A stretch of DNA of 64,000 nt from Cryptomeria japonica (taxonomy: Eukaryota > Streptophyta > Pinopsida > Cupressales > Cupressaceae). Location: contig NC_081405.1 in the NCBI RefSeq assembly GCF_030272615.1, positions 475,420,008 to 475,484,007 on the forward strand, written 5' to 3'. The notes under the pieces were generated by a model, which saw only the letters and a list, made by a program, of their open reading frames with translations, had not been told where the DNA came from and searched no databases. This document shows, in pieces, positions 10,684-21,762 of the stretch. The translations under genes were made by a program, and so were the position numbers. Each line of letters begins with the position of its first letter. Positions within the stretch are counted from its first letter, which is position 1.

Positions 10684-13400
10684 TTGAATGTGGGGAAGGC
10701 CAAGAGAGGCCAACAAAATGTAGAATGTTATCTTCGTACTTTGGAATTGGAAAAGATCATGGTGAAAATCAGGAAGGTACATCATCACAAGTACAAGTAC
10801 AAGTACAAGATTCACAATCTTCAGTGCATATTGAAGAAGGCAGAGAACCTGATATCTCAGATCATGATGAACTTGAAGAAGATTTTCTCTTAGATACCCA
10901 AGTTAGCCAGAATGATATAATTGACTTGGGTGATTATGCCACATATGATAATGCACGAAAGGGGAAAAGAAAAGCCATATCAAAAAAGGATCAACCCAAA
11001 TAAAAAAAAGGATCAAACAAAATCAGAAAAGGATTAGGAGTGGGATATGTCAGTGAGGAATTTTCAAATTAATTGGGCATCAAAGTATCCATTCATTTAA
11101 CTAGTGGAGAATCCAATTGAAGGCAAGCCTCCAATAGAATGTAGGTGCAAGATTTTCACTTGGAAACATAAGCAGGAAAAGAGGTTGCAGCTAAAAATGG
11201 ACACCATAGAAAAGCATATGGGTAAAGTTTATGAAAAAAATGATAGACAGAGTTGAAAAATTAGTGATAAGATGGAAAGCAAAGGAGGAATGTAAGCATG
11301 TGAGGAATGCCAAAGAATTTTATTTTCGTGAGAAAATAAAAACAAAGCCTATTGAAGTTAAAGCTTATATTGAAGCTATTCTTGGAAAAGCAATGCAAAT
11401 AGAACACTTGGGAAAAGTTCTTCAATTAAGTGTGATTTTTTATATTTTGAGCAAAGCACATGCTATGATAGACTACCCATCAATGAGTGGTTTATTACAC
11501 CTTTTGAAAGTTCCTAGCTATCCTAATCGTCACTGGTCGTAAACAGTGGATGGGGATGGGAAAGTTGTCTTGCTGAGGTTGAAAAAGAAGATATAAAGGA
11601 AAAAATAAGAGAGTCAAACTTTATTGCATTATCTTTAGACGAAGTTCAGGTAGTAGATAATACTTCATGGGTATGCATGCATGTATATAATATACATAAT
11701 CATGCCCTCCAACCTCATTTACTATCTATTGCTAAAATGAAGGATAGTGCGACAATGGAAAATTTATTTCAACTAGTAAAGAATTTTTTAATTGAATATG
11801 GAGGTATGGATGACATGACGATTGCCAAAAAGATGGTGTGTGTGGGAGTAGATGGAGCTTGAGTAATGCAAGGTCACAGGAACGATCTTTGCGCAAAGAT
11901 GGAAACTTCTTGTGCACCCTACATTATTGGCATTCATTGCATGACCCACATAATGAATCTAGCTTTTGTAATTATGAGCAAGTATGCTCCAATAAAATAA
12001 ATTGAACATTTAGTTAGAGAGCTCTACTCACACTTTTGTCGAAGTCCCAAATGATTTATGGAATTTCAACACTTTGCTGATGGAATAACCGATGGTAAAA
12101 AGCTTATTAAGGATAATGATACTAGATGGATCTCTTTGGATGGTCTAGCACATTGAGTTTTTTCAGAATATCCATCCTTGATTGGATTATTTCACACAAA
12201 TCCCAATGAATCAGAGCAACCAAAATTTTTTGACCTACTTCAGAGGTTAAGTAATATAGAGACACTCTTAACTTTAGTAGCTCTTCTCCCCATGCTAATG
12301 GAAATGAGAAATATTATGAAAAAATACCAGCAAAGAGCTATGTATATTGCAGAATATGCTAAGCTACGTAACGTGACATGCATCACCCTCGATAATCTCT
12401 ATCGATTTCAACCAACATTATCTAATGAAAATTTGCTAAGTGGCGGACACTCATAGATTTGAACAATTCTGATAACTTTTTATAGAAAAGTGCAAATGGG
12501 GAGATATGTGCTAGTGAACTTGGAGTTGAGATACCAATGCACTTCTTGGCCATAGTCGAGCCCAAGGAACTAGGAAAGCACCCCAAGAATCAAATAGAAA
12601 GAGTTACAAGGGAAGATTTTAGCCATATTGTTGAGTTTGTAACAACTTCTGTGAAGAAAATTGCCTATGGTATTTCCTCACAGATTAGAAATAGATTCCC
12701 TCATGAGAAACTACTTGAAGGCATGTCTATTATGTTTCCTCAATATTGGAACTTTAACAGTGCAACTTATTTTTCGAGATAAGCTACTGACTTTGATAAA
12801 TCAATTTTGCAAATCCAAATAATTCAATGGAGTAACTATAAATGAAATTTTAAATGAAACTCTTCTTAGAGAGAAATCATCCCATTTTGCATACACTATG
12901 AGGGAACAATATGACAGAATGGAGAACCCCCAGGAAGAAGGATCAGTAACAAGGCTTTAGACAAATCTAGGTAAGAATGAAGTGTTGTATGATCAATATA
13001 ATAATATTTCAAGCTTGATGATTTATGTCTTACCATAATATTGGGTTTGGTGGAGGATGAGAGAGTTTTCTATTCTTTGGGGTTCCTAAAATCAAAGATA
13101 AGAAACAAACTCGACAAGAATTTAGAAAATTTCTTGAGGCTCTATACATCTAGGTATGATGTCCACACTTTTCCTTACGATAGGGAACTGAAAATATGGA
13201 GGTCAAAATTGAAAGAAGAGGTTTGGGAAACACTTCAAACAAATGTGCCAGTGGGAAAATTGAATCATGTACTGGACCTACTGGTAGCATTGAGATTCAG
13301 TTTAGTGGAGGTATGCAAACTCAAAGTGAAGAAAACACAGACAAGAATCAAGGAAGCTTTGATTTTAATGAGGACGAATGGAAATTGTAAGAGAATTTAG
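10684..13400 (+). pseudogene. hAT-like transposase (zinc finger plus RNase H-fold), degenerate
   Basis: The parts appear in order over several frames. A charged N-terminus is followed by a TTF/BED-like zinc-finger region near 11080-11230 (KPPIECRCKIFTWKHKQE). The RNase H-fold core then carries ALSLDEV near 11630, CVGVDGA at about 11840, HCMTHIMNLAF (the C-x2-H of hAT proteins) near 11935 and DTRWIS near 12120. C-terminal sequence at 13041-13200 reads VEDERVFYSLGFLKSKIRN and YTSRYDVHTFPYDRELKIW. This matches the DUF4371/hAT-like transposases common in plant genomes. Many stops and frameshifts are present, and I did not identify terminal inverted repeats or target duplications. Confidence 0.75.
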
Positions 13401-13793
13401 TACTACCAGTTCGTAGGTATTTATTAATCTTATTACTATATATCATCATTCATATTACAAAAAATATACTATTGTAGTTGATAACATGATGATATTTTAT
13501 GTGTCTGTAAACTTTTTGCAATTAAAATTTAATATTGCATTGCAATTGCATTTTTCAACTTTCTAATTTTAGATAGAAAATACCAAAATAAAAGAGCACA
13601 ATGTGTTTATTGATAGAGTGATGTTTATTTAGACATGTTGAGACTTTTAATAATTCTTTCAAAATATAGCCATATGATACAATTAAATAATACACAACTC
13701 TGTGTGATTCTCTATGCAAAAGTCAATACAAAATTTTGAAACCCTTTGCAAATGACCCTGAATTCCCTTTTATACAACCAAGGGAGCAACAAC
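13401..13793. other. AT-rich spacer left of copia element 2
   Basis: No coding signal is visible. It ends GCAACAAC directly before the copia LTR. The last five bases, ACAAC, are only weakly similar to GCAAT after the 3' LTR at 27593, so the target duplication is uncertain. Confidence 0.4.
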
Positions 13794-14595
13794 TGTTGGA
13801 TTATTGGGGAGATTGTTTGATTTGGTTATTCATTGCTACTGCTAGGATATGTTATTTTCATTTATGTCAACATATTCCTGTGAGTTATTCCAGTGAGTTT
13901 GGAAAAGGTTTTTTGTCTAGTTTTGTAGTTTGATTTTATTGATCACTGTTTTGTAGTATCCGGTATTCTCTCCGATATATTCTGGTGTGATCAAATCTTG
14001 TGCTGAGACTTTGGATTATTGTTTGGGATGATCTTTTGTATCTTCATTTTAGATGGTTCATGATTTGGTTCACTGCAAGTTATCTTTTCTAGTGATAGTT
14101 GTTGATTGGTTGTGTTCTTGAGCCTTGAGACGTTGACATGTGAAGATTTGAAAAGAGATGTTGATGCAACTATTCGAGATGATTCTAACATGCTTGATGG
14201 TTTTTCCTAGCCATGTCCTATTTTTTTTTGTGATCCGCATTTATTGTTAGGCGAGTTTTTGGTGATTTTTATGAATCGATGATAATTTGTGTGTTGTGTG
14301 GTATTTCCGGTGGTGTAGCGTGTTGCAGTTGATCTTGGTGGGATTTCTAGTGGATGTATTTGTTTGGGAATTTGAATTAGGTCCATGCTATGTAATGTAA
14401 ATCATAATATTGGTCTAGTGGTCGATCTTTGTATCGTTTAATGTAATTTTTATAACTATGAGTTAGGGGTTGAGGGTTTAGCCGACCTTGTTATCAAGGT
14501 TGATGATTTGTATATATAGGCGAGATGCTTATGTAATTAGGTGTCATTATTGTGTCTACATTATCAGACAGAGGTAAATGTGTGAACAAGGATAT
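13794..14595 (+). repeat. 5' LTR of copia element 2, left part
   Basis: It starts TGTTGGATTATTGGGGA, the same start as the 3' LTR at 26322. It runs to GTGTGAACAAGGATAT, where the 3' LTR continues with ATCATTCA and this copy is interrupted by the minus-strand element. Confidence 0.92.
14591..14595. repeat. Target site duplication, left copy (GATAT)
   Basis: GATAT ends the left LTR part. AATAT at 21223-21227 begins the right part. The 3' LTR reads GGATATATCATTC without interruption, so the two 5-mers are a target duplication with one G-to-A change. Confidence 0.85.
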
Positions 14596-15387
14596 TGTTA
14601 GAATCAATGACAATCCCAAAGACACTGAGAGGGGGGGATGAATCAGTGTCTAACCAGTTAGAAGAATATTTAAACTTATTAAGCACTTTGTATCCCAAAA
14701 CAGTGTACCGATAAATAGGAATTAATGCAACAAATAAGAATAACAAAGACAGCATAGAAAAAACACCATAACACAAGATATTAATGAGGAAACCCGGTGT
14801 GGGAAAAAACTCGGTGGGCTTTGTGACCCACAATATTCACTCACTAGCCAATGAATAAATATTACTTACAATGAGGGGCCTGCACACGCAGGAAGGCTAG
14901 CAGCCTAGAGCTCACTCCTCAACTACAAATGGAAGTCTCACTGACTTACAAAAGGGATTAACAAAATCCAATACAATGCACTGCTTCAGATCAGCATCAG
15001 CTATGCCAGGTTCAGTACCAGTTGAAGCTTAGTCTATAACCAAAACCTTCATTGTCAATCATATCACCTTATACAAAAATATCATCTAACCTCCCTCTCA
15101 TACTTATCAAAATGACCTATAAGATCTCATACATATATGAGTCTTTTACAATATACCATGTCAGCCTTTACAAGAGATAATTACATTATAAAACAATAAA
15201 TAAATGTTTATTCCATGTCAGCTTGAGTGTCGGTATGCATTATTCATGCTGCCAGTGAAGTGTCTACTGGTATAAGTAGAAGTCTATTGCCAGTGTCGAT
15301 AACTGCTGGTGGGTTGACAGGTGATTGCCAGTTGGTTGTCATCAATGACAACATCAACTATTGTCATAAGAGTGTAGAATGCCAACA
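14596..15387 (-). repeat. 3' LTR of the pol-less element (792 bp)
   Basis: In minus-strand sense it starts TGTTGGCATTC and ends GATTCTAACA. It carries GTAAGTCAGTGAGACTTCC, GAGCTCTAGG and GACTGATTCATCCCCCC, motifs also present in the R/U5 part of the copia LTRs around it. Confidence 0.93.
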
Positions 15388-15388
15388 A

Positions 15389-15399
15389 TCTCCCCCTTT
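15389..15399 (-). other. Polypurine tract of the pol-less element
   Basis: On the minus strand AAAGGGGGAGA lies one base before TGTTGGCAT. Two further G5 tracts lie upstream, AAAGGGGGAG starting at 15528 and TTAGGGGGAG starting at 15477, so tract starts are 51 and 78 bp apart. Confidence 0.9.
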
Positions 15400-15589
15400 G
15401 GCAATGATGGCAACACTCATGAGAAAAATCCAAAAACTGAAGTCCAAAAAGTTTCCAAAAAGATATGCTCCCCCTAAGCAAATGATCTACTCTGAATAAG
15501 CATTTTTTCTCTCCACTACTCCCCCTTTGACATCAATGACAAAAGGTGTCAAAAATAGTCAAACGAGTGCAAAAATTTCACCTCAAAGT

Positions 15590-18500
15590 CTATAATCGGT
15601 TGGTTACAATCTGAAATATATCTACTAAAACTAGATTTAGATTTTGCATAAACCTTTTGTTGTCATTCAAGGTTGCCTCAGTCTGTTGGATCATGTCGGT
15701 GAGCTAATTCATGTGATCTTCTGGTGATCGCTCTCCTTGAAGTAATGCCTTAGATATTTCTATTCTTTGAGAAATAAGATTGTCCAACTTGGGACCAAGT
15801 TTATTTTTAAGTTCTCAAGCATTAGACCTTATCCTTGCATTTTCTTTCTCAAGTTTCTCTATTTTTTCTTCAAAACCTGTCATTTCTTGCTCAAAAACTG
15901 ATATGTGACTAGATGAACCAATTATGTTATCAGCTATGTCATCAATTTCTTTCTGTGTTTTACTGATCTCCTTATCTATGTCTTCTATCAAAAGATGAGG
16001 TTTGCATGTTTCCCTGTATAGCTCTTTGTACTCCAAAAATGTAGAGTTTAGTGCTGGTAATAATCTATTCAGGTGTTCTATACACTTCTTTATGGTGTCA
16101 ACAAAAAATTTATCCTTCTCTTTTTCAACACTCTCCTTTATTGTGTCCTCATTAACTTTATCAATGGTTATTACATTGTCCACAATAAATTTGGACAATG
16201 TGTCCAATTTACCTAAAGAATCCTTAATATGATCTATGTTACAATTTAGTGCAATCAATTTAAGAATAGGTACAATGTTATCAATTGCCATGTAGGCCAA
16301 TGCATTGCAATATGTTATCTTTTTTATTGAATCCAAAAGTACTTCTATAACATTGGTAGGTCTGAATTCATTTGCTGATGTGTTGGATGTCTGACCAATT
16401 ACCTTTACTACCTCTGTATTTCCATCAGTTGTAACCATTTTACTTGTATTTTCCTCTGGTGGATCAGTCTGGGTTTGTATCTCAAGCTACAAAGGTTTCT
16501 TAAACTATTTTGATGTCTTAGTGATTGCTGGTTTCTCTATTCCACTATGTAACTCTACCTCAGATTGTTTTCCTGAAAGTTCAACTATCGATATCTTAGT
16601 CTCTGGTGGCCCTATGCTAGCATCTTTACCTTCAGTAGGTTTTTCAATTTCTAATAGTTGCTCTGTTTCAGTTGGGATCTAAACTTTAATAGTTTCTACC
16701 AGATTCTCTGCCATGTTGCCATTGTCAACATTGTCATCCTTAACCTCTGAATTATCCTTGTCCACAACAATATTTACTTCCTAAGTATCCACATTCATGG
16801 TAAAAAGTATCTCAAATTTAGGATTTGTATCATCATGTGTAACACCTTGCGTGTCAATAACTGATGGATCATCTATGTGTACTGGTGCATTATCCAAAGG
16901 TGGTGGTGGTAGATTATTAGTAATCTTCATGTTTGGAATTCCACCAATCTTTCCTTTGCCCTTGTCCTTGTCCTTCTGAGACACTTTAAATGTCTTTTTC
17001 AGTCGGTTCATTTCTTCTTGTTTTTCCTTCTCCACAAAAAATATATCCCAATTATCTGCAGTCTCATCTACAATCTCTTTTACTCTTCCTTCCATTAAAC
17101 TTACTTGTCAGTGTCCACTGGCAAAAATGAATCGGTTAGCCTCATAAATCAGTTCATTAATTTCTTCTTTTGAATTAATAGGATGTACAGCTAGAAAATT
17201 TTCAACTTTCAATTTCTTGTCTAATTCCATCACTGCTATCCTTTTTGCTCCCAATCTTCTATATAGTTCATTTGGTAAATCATCCACAACTTCAATTAAA
17301 ACCTTTTTATACATGTCCAAGTGTAGGATTATACTATTCTCAATTGTTTCCCTATCAGAATCATTAAATGTGTTATATAGTTTGTGTACATTAGCCAAAT
17401 TTCCATCATTAGTTATCTCATTCAATAAATCATTCAAAGAAGGGGTAACTAGTTGTTGTTTCTTATTTGGTGTGAGTTTCTTGGGTGGTCCCCTTATTGC
17501 CTGTTGTTTCTTTCTCGGAGTCCTTGCTCTCTTAGGTGAAGGAGAGGGTACTGGTGAAGGTTTTCTCTTTCTCCTTTCAACTCTTTTAAACTCTGCTGGT
17601 TTTTCAGTGTCAGTTCTAGAAGATGTGTCAACTGGTGAAATATGTGCCTCTAGTTGAAGTCCTCTAAGTTCACTAGCCAATATGCCACTAATGTTCATTA
17701 CATTTTCTTTAATTTCCTTCACTTTCTTAGAAGCATCTCTAATTAATTTTTCTCTTTTCTTCCTTTTCTTCAACAAATTTACATCTCCTTCAATAGTCTC
17801 AACACTACCAAAGACTTTTTCTGATGTTTCTCTTGGTGCTACTAGTAAGGCTTTAGCATATGTCTCCAAAATGGTAAGATCTACTTCATATCCCATTTCA
17901 ATAACCCAAATAGTCCTATGGAGTACTGCCTCCATCCATGTCTCATTTCTTTTGATAACAAAACAAATTTCTTTGTTATATTTGTCTACTACACTCTGTG
18001 GTAGCCTTTCTCTAGTTCTCATTTTAGCTTGGAATGTTTTGAAGTAGTCTATTATTTTGTTGTCCCTAGTAGTTCCCATGCAAGTAAAAGCTTCCTATAA
18101 TTGTTTTCCTATCGGTATATCATAACCAAAGTCTTTAGGTCCAGTACCAAGGATCTCCTTAGTGAAATATAGCATCAAGCATACCAAAAGATTTCCAAAG
18201 TAGAATGTCCCTTTCTTATCTCCTTTGATCTTTTTCAAATTGTCAATGGGTTCATCTTTTAGACATTCACACACATCTATCACTGCATTGTTATATATCA
18301 TCTCATAAGCACTGTGTATACAGAGACTAGAAATAGAGTTGAGTTTGTTGGTATGTGTGGCCTTGTAACCAAGCACCATACTTACAAATCTCACATTGAT
18401 GTCCTTAATATCATTCACTCTCAGTGATCTATTCTCAGATGTTGCTCCAATTAGGCTTATCACTTTTTTGTTGGGAATCTTCTTTGTTTTATCAGGCCTG

Positions 18501-18943
18501 CTGTCTGTTGAGGGTAAACTAGTTACTGCCCTAATTGCTTTCCAGGTTATTTTGCAAACAAAATCCAACCATAAGAATTCTCCATGTGCTCTACTCAATA
18601 CAATCCTTACTACTTCATCTAGAAATTGAGGGATATTCAGTATCTCCACAAAACCTAGAATTTCTACAATCTTGTGTTCAGGTTTAACAGCACCATGTTC
18701 ATCACAAATTACCTTAGTAAACATTTTCATCAATTCTTCAGAACCTAGTTCTTCTATATTGCAATGTATATAAATCCTAGGGTCTTTTACAAATGCTACA
18801 CCTTTAGGAATTTTTGAAAATGCCCCTACAGAGTCATCTTGCTTAGAAATTTTGGGAATTATCTTAAACACGGGCCTAGGGTGTTTCACATTTTCCACAA
18901 TGCTAAGGTTCGGAATAAACTTGGGAGAAGAAGAAGAAGCCAT
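15590..18943 (-). pseudogene. Long cargo ORF of the pol-less retrotransposon, family unknown
   Basis: From the ATG at 18943 one reading frame runs 1,118 codons to TAG at 15590-15592 with no frameshift but eight internal stops (first bases at 18097, 17110, 16783, 16681, 16507, 16489, 15817 and about 15704). I do not recognise the family. Residues 1-280 look globular (QFLDEVVRIVLSRAHGEFLW, NVRFVSMVLGY, TFYFGNLLVCLMLYFTKEI), reminiscent of proteins loosely called plant transposon proteins. Residues 285-400 include TRERLPQSVVDKYNKEICF. A basic Pro-rich linker (RRKRKPSPVPSPSPKRARTP) may act as a nuclear localisation signal. The C-terminal part is Lys/Glu/Asp-rich and coiled-coil-like. A diverged homologue lies at 7261-9540 on the plus strand. 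Confidence 0.85.
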
Positions 18944-19321
18944 TGAAAAATACTTTTTACTACTTGAAAATATTTTGAATGCCTAAAGAAATCACTTCGC
19001 ACCTTCGCCTTGAATGCCTTCACTCATTTTTCGTGCTCTCTGCTAATTTGAATGCTTGATGAGTCAAAAATGAGGGAAATGAGCTGATTTATAATGACAT
19101 TTCTTCCACCAACTGCATTAAATTCTTATCGATTAAGTGAAAACTTAACACATCTGCCATTAAGAAAGAAATCTATCTTCTCACCATCAACTAAGGGTAA
19201 TCTGCATGATTTTCAACTTGCTGCAATACCCCCAAAGGGTTACTTTCTAGTTGGATGAAGAATTTCCTACCGGTGGAGGATTACTCTATTCTACCGGTAT
19301 AGAGACAATTTCATCAACTAT
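18944..19321 (-). other. Spacer between the two ORFs of the pol-less element
   Basis: This 378-bp spacer keeps the same frame as both flanking ORFs. A short readable run after the gag-like stop (IVDEIVSIPVE, then SNPPPVGNSS) hints that the gag-like ORF once ran further. The segment near 19270-19310 contains ACCGGT twice in a small inverted arrangement. No separate gene is evident. Confidence 0.4.
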
Positions 19322-20359
19322 CTAATCTCTCTTCCTAATCCATTGTTTTAAAAATTCTTGCTTTACCTCATCTACCTTTTCTTTGCCTTTCAAACTGGAT
19401 CCTTTATTGTTTGTCGGTGAAGTCTTGCTTCTACAAAATTTAGCAATATGTCCAATTTTGTTACAAGCATAACAAGTCACATTATTCCTCTTAATAGCCC
19501 TTCCATATCCTACGTCAGTTTGTGTTCTGCATTGATTAGATAAGTGTCCATATTTTCCACAGACATAATATTTCACATTCATTCTGCAATTTTCTGAATT
19601 ATGACCAACTTTGTTGCATTTAGAACATTGACCAGTGGGTGCATTAATAATATGATTGTTTCTAAATCTACATTTATTTTCTCTATGACCATATTTATTG
19701 CAATTAAAACACTTTCCGTTAAACTTATATGCATTAGTTTGCCTTACCAGTTTGTTCTGATCTAGATTGTTTGTAGTACCAGAACTTTCTCCAACTTCAA
19801 ATCCAAGTCCATTAGTATCTCCATTAGGTTTTTGACTTTTCAACATGTCATCAAGCTCCTCTGAACCTTTCTTGAATTTGTCTTTGTGTTTATTTGTAGT
19901 AGCCAACTCATTTTCTAGAATTTCCTTTTGTCTCATAAGCCCAATTTTATCATGTTGCATGTGAATCAGATCTGTCTTCAACATATCATTTTCATGAATA
20001 AGTCTTAGATTTTCATTTCCAGCATTAATAATTCTCCTAGTCAACTCTTCTTCATTCGTCTTCCTATCTTCAATGTCTTTACATAGCCTCATAGTCATAT
20101 CTTGCATTTCATTCTTCATATTACTGTTTTCTTATCTCAACTTGTTTGCAAGTTCTCTAAGAGTTTCTTTTTCATCATCATCTTTCTGCATCTTCTCATG
20201 AAGTTCTTTTATTTTATTTTGTGCTATAGAAAAGTTCTCCTGAAGTCCTTTAATGAATTCCTGTGTAGTCCTTAGATCATCTTAAAGTTTGATATTCTTC
20301 AATTTCTCTACATCATAATCTACAAGAGCTCCTTCCAATTGTTTTCTTAAGTTCTTCAT
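19322..20359 (-). pseudogene. Gag-like protein: coiled coil plus four CCHC zinc knuckles
   Basis: The frame from ATG at 20359 is 346 codons with two internal TAA stops, one near 20284 and one near 20135. The N-terminal 190 residues are heptad-like and Glu/Lys/Leu-rich, predicting a coiled coil. Four CCHC knuckles follow: CFNCNKYGHRENKC, CSKCNKVGHNSENC, a third whose first Cys is Tyr (YYVCGKYGHLSNQC) and CYACNKIGHIAKFC. I see no UBN2 capsid domain of copia Gag. An RNA-binding packaging factor that works with capsid supplied in trans is an inference. Confidence 0.85.
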
Positions 20360-20416
20360 CTGTACCGGTGTCAGAATCTTCCTCAAGCTGTTAGGCTTTT
20401 GAAAATAGAGGACCAA

Positions 20417-20428
20417 GCTCTGATACCA
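20417..20428 (-). other. Primer binding site of the pol-less element
   Basis: GCTCTGATACCA on the plus strand is TGGTATCAGAGC on the minus strand, two bases inside the LTR end. It is the same initiator Met tRNA primer site as both copia elements. Confidence 0.92.
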
Positions 20429-20430
20429 AT

Positions 20431-21222
20431 TGTTAGAATCAATGATAGTCCCAATAAAACTGAGAGGGGGGGTGAATCAGTGTCTAACTAGTTAAGAGAA
20501 TATTTAAACTTATTAAGAACTTTGTATCCCAAAATAGTGTACCGATAAATAGGAATTAATGCAGCAAATAAGAATAACAGAGACAACATAGAGAACACAC
20601 CATAACACAAGATATTAACGAGGAAACCTAGTGTGGGAAAAACCTTGGTGGGATTTGTGACCCATAGTATTCACTCACTAGCCAATGAATAAATATTACT
20701 TACAATGAGGGGCCTGCACATGTAGGAAGGCTAGCAGCCTAGAGCTCATTGCTCAACTACAAAATGGAAGTCTCACTAACTTACAAAATGGATTAATAAA
20801 ATCCAATACAATGTATTGCTATAGATCTGCATCATCTATGCTAGGTTCAGTACCAGTTTAAGCTTAGTCTATAACCAAAACCTTCGTTGTCAATTATATC
20901 ACCTTATACAAAAATATCATCTAACCTCTCTCTCATACATATCAAAATGACCTATAAGATCTCATACATATATGAGTCTTTTATAATATACCATGTCAGC
21001 CTTTACAAGAGATAATTACATTATAAAACATAAAACAAAAGTTTATTCCATGTCGGCTTGAGTGTCAGTATGCATTATTGCCACTGGTGGTGAAGTGTCT
21101 ATCAGTGTATGTAGAAGTCTATTGCCGATGCCGGTAACTGCCAGTGGGTTGACAGATGATTGCCAGTTGGTTGCCATCAATGACAACATCAGCTATTCTC
21201 ATAAGAGTGTATAATGCCAACA
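20431..21222 (-). repeat. 5' LTR of the pol-less element (792 bp)
   Basis: It is a direct repeat of 14596-15387 with identical length and the same TGTTGGCAT...CTAACA termini on the minus strand. The differences seen are mainly transitions. Confidence 0.93.
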
Positions 21223-21706
21223 AATATATCATTCAGGGAAGTATTGTGGTGAGTTTGGTGTTGCAAGGCAAACAATTGTGCTTAACTGGAATTCTCATCA
21301 GGCATTTGTAGATGCTATTATTGCAGTTCATTCCTTCCGGATTGTAGTTCAAATAATATTGTAAGTTAGTGAGACTTCCCCAAGGGTTGTAGCCTTCTGG
21401 GCATATATCTTATGAGCAATGAGCTCTAGTCAGTGTGCTTGAATGCACATGCATTCCCCTTTGTAATATTTTCACATACTACTGCAGAGTATCATCTTAC
21501 TGTGGGTAGGTTCCCACCATGGTTTTTTCCTTAACCAGGTTTTCCATGTCAAAACCTTTGTGTTGTGTGTTGTGTTGTTAATTTTCTTATGTGTTATTGT
21601 TGAGGTTTATTAGTTTATCTTTTGGAAGTTTAATTTGTTGTTCATCCGCTAAACACTGATTCACCCCCCCCCCACTCTTAGTCTTCTTTCTTGATTGCTG
21701 CTAACA
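21223..21706 (+). repeat. Target duplication and right part of copia element 2 5' LTR
   Basis: AATAT (21223-21227) is the second target-duplication copy. ATCATTCAGGGAAG from 21228 continues the LTR exactly where 14595 stopped. The LTR ends GCTAACA at 21706. Confidence 0.9.
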
Positions 21707-21708
21707 AT

Positions 21709-21720
21709 TGGTATCAGAGC
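21709..21720 (+). other. Primer binding site of copia element 2
   Basis: TGGTATCAGAGC lies two bases after the LTR end and is complementary to initiator Met tRNA. Confidence 0.92.
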
Positions 21721-21762
21721 AAGATCCTCTAGTAGAAGCTTAATCACTTGAGGAGATCCGGG

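Larger units (their letters stand above)
14596..21222 (-). mobile_element. Complete pol-less LTR retrotransposon with unknown cargo ORF
   Basis: Two direct repeats of exactly 792 bp (14596-15387 and 20431-21222) flank a 5,043-bp interior. On the minus strand the element reads LTR (TGTTGGCAT...CTAACA), PBS (TGGTATCAGAGC), gag-like ORF (20359-19322), long ORF (18943-15590), PPT (AAAGGGGGAGA) and LTR. No protease, integrase, RT or RNase H is visible on either strand, so it is non-autonomous. It sits in the 5' LTR of copia element 2 with a 5-bp target duplication. Over the first 380 bp or so the LTRs look roughly 92% identical, mostly transitions, so the insertion is old. Confidence 0.93.
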
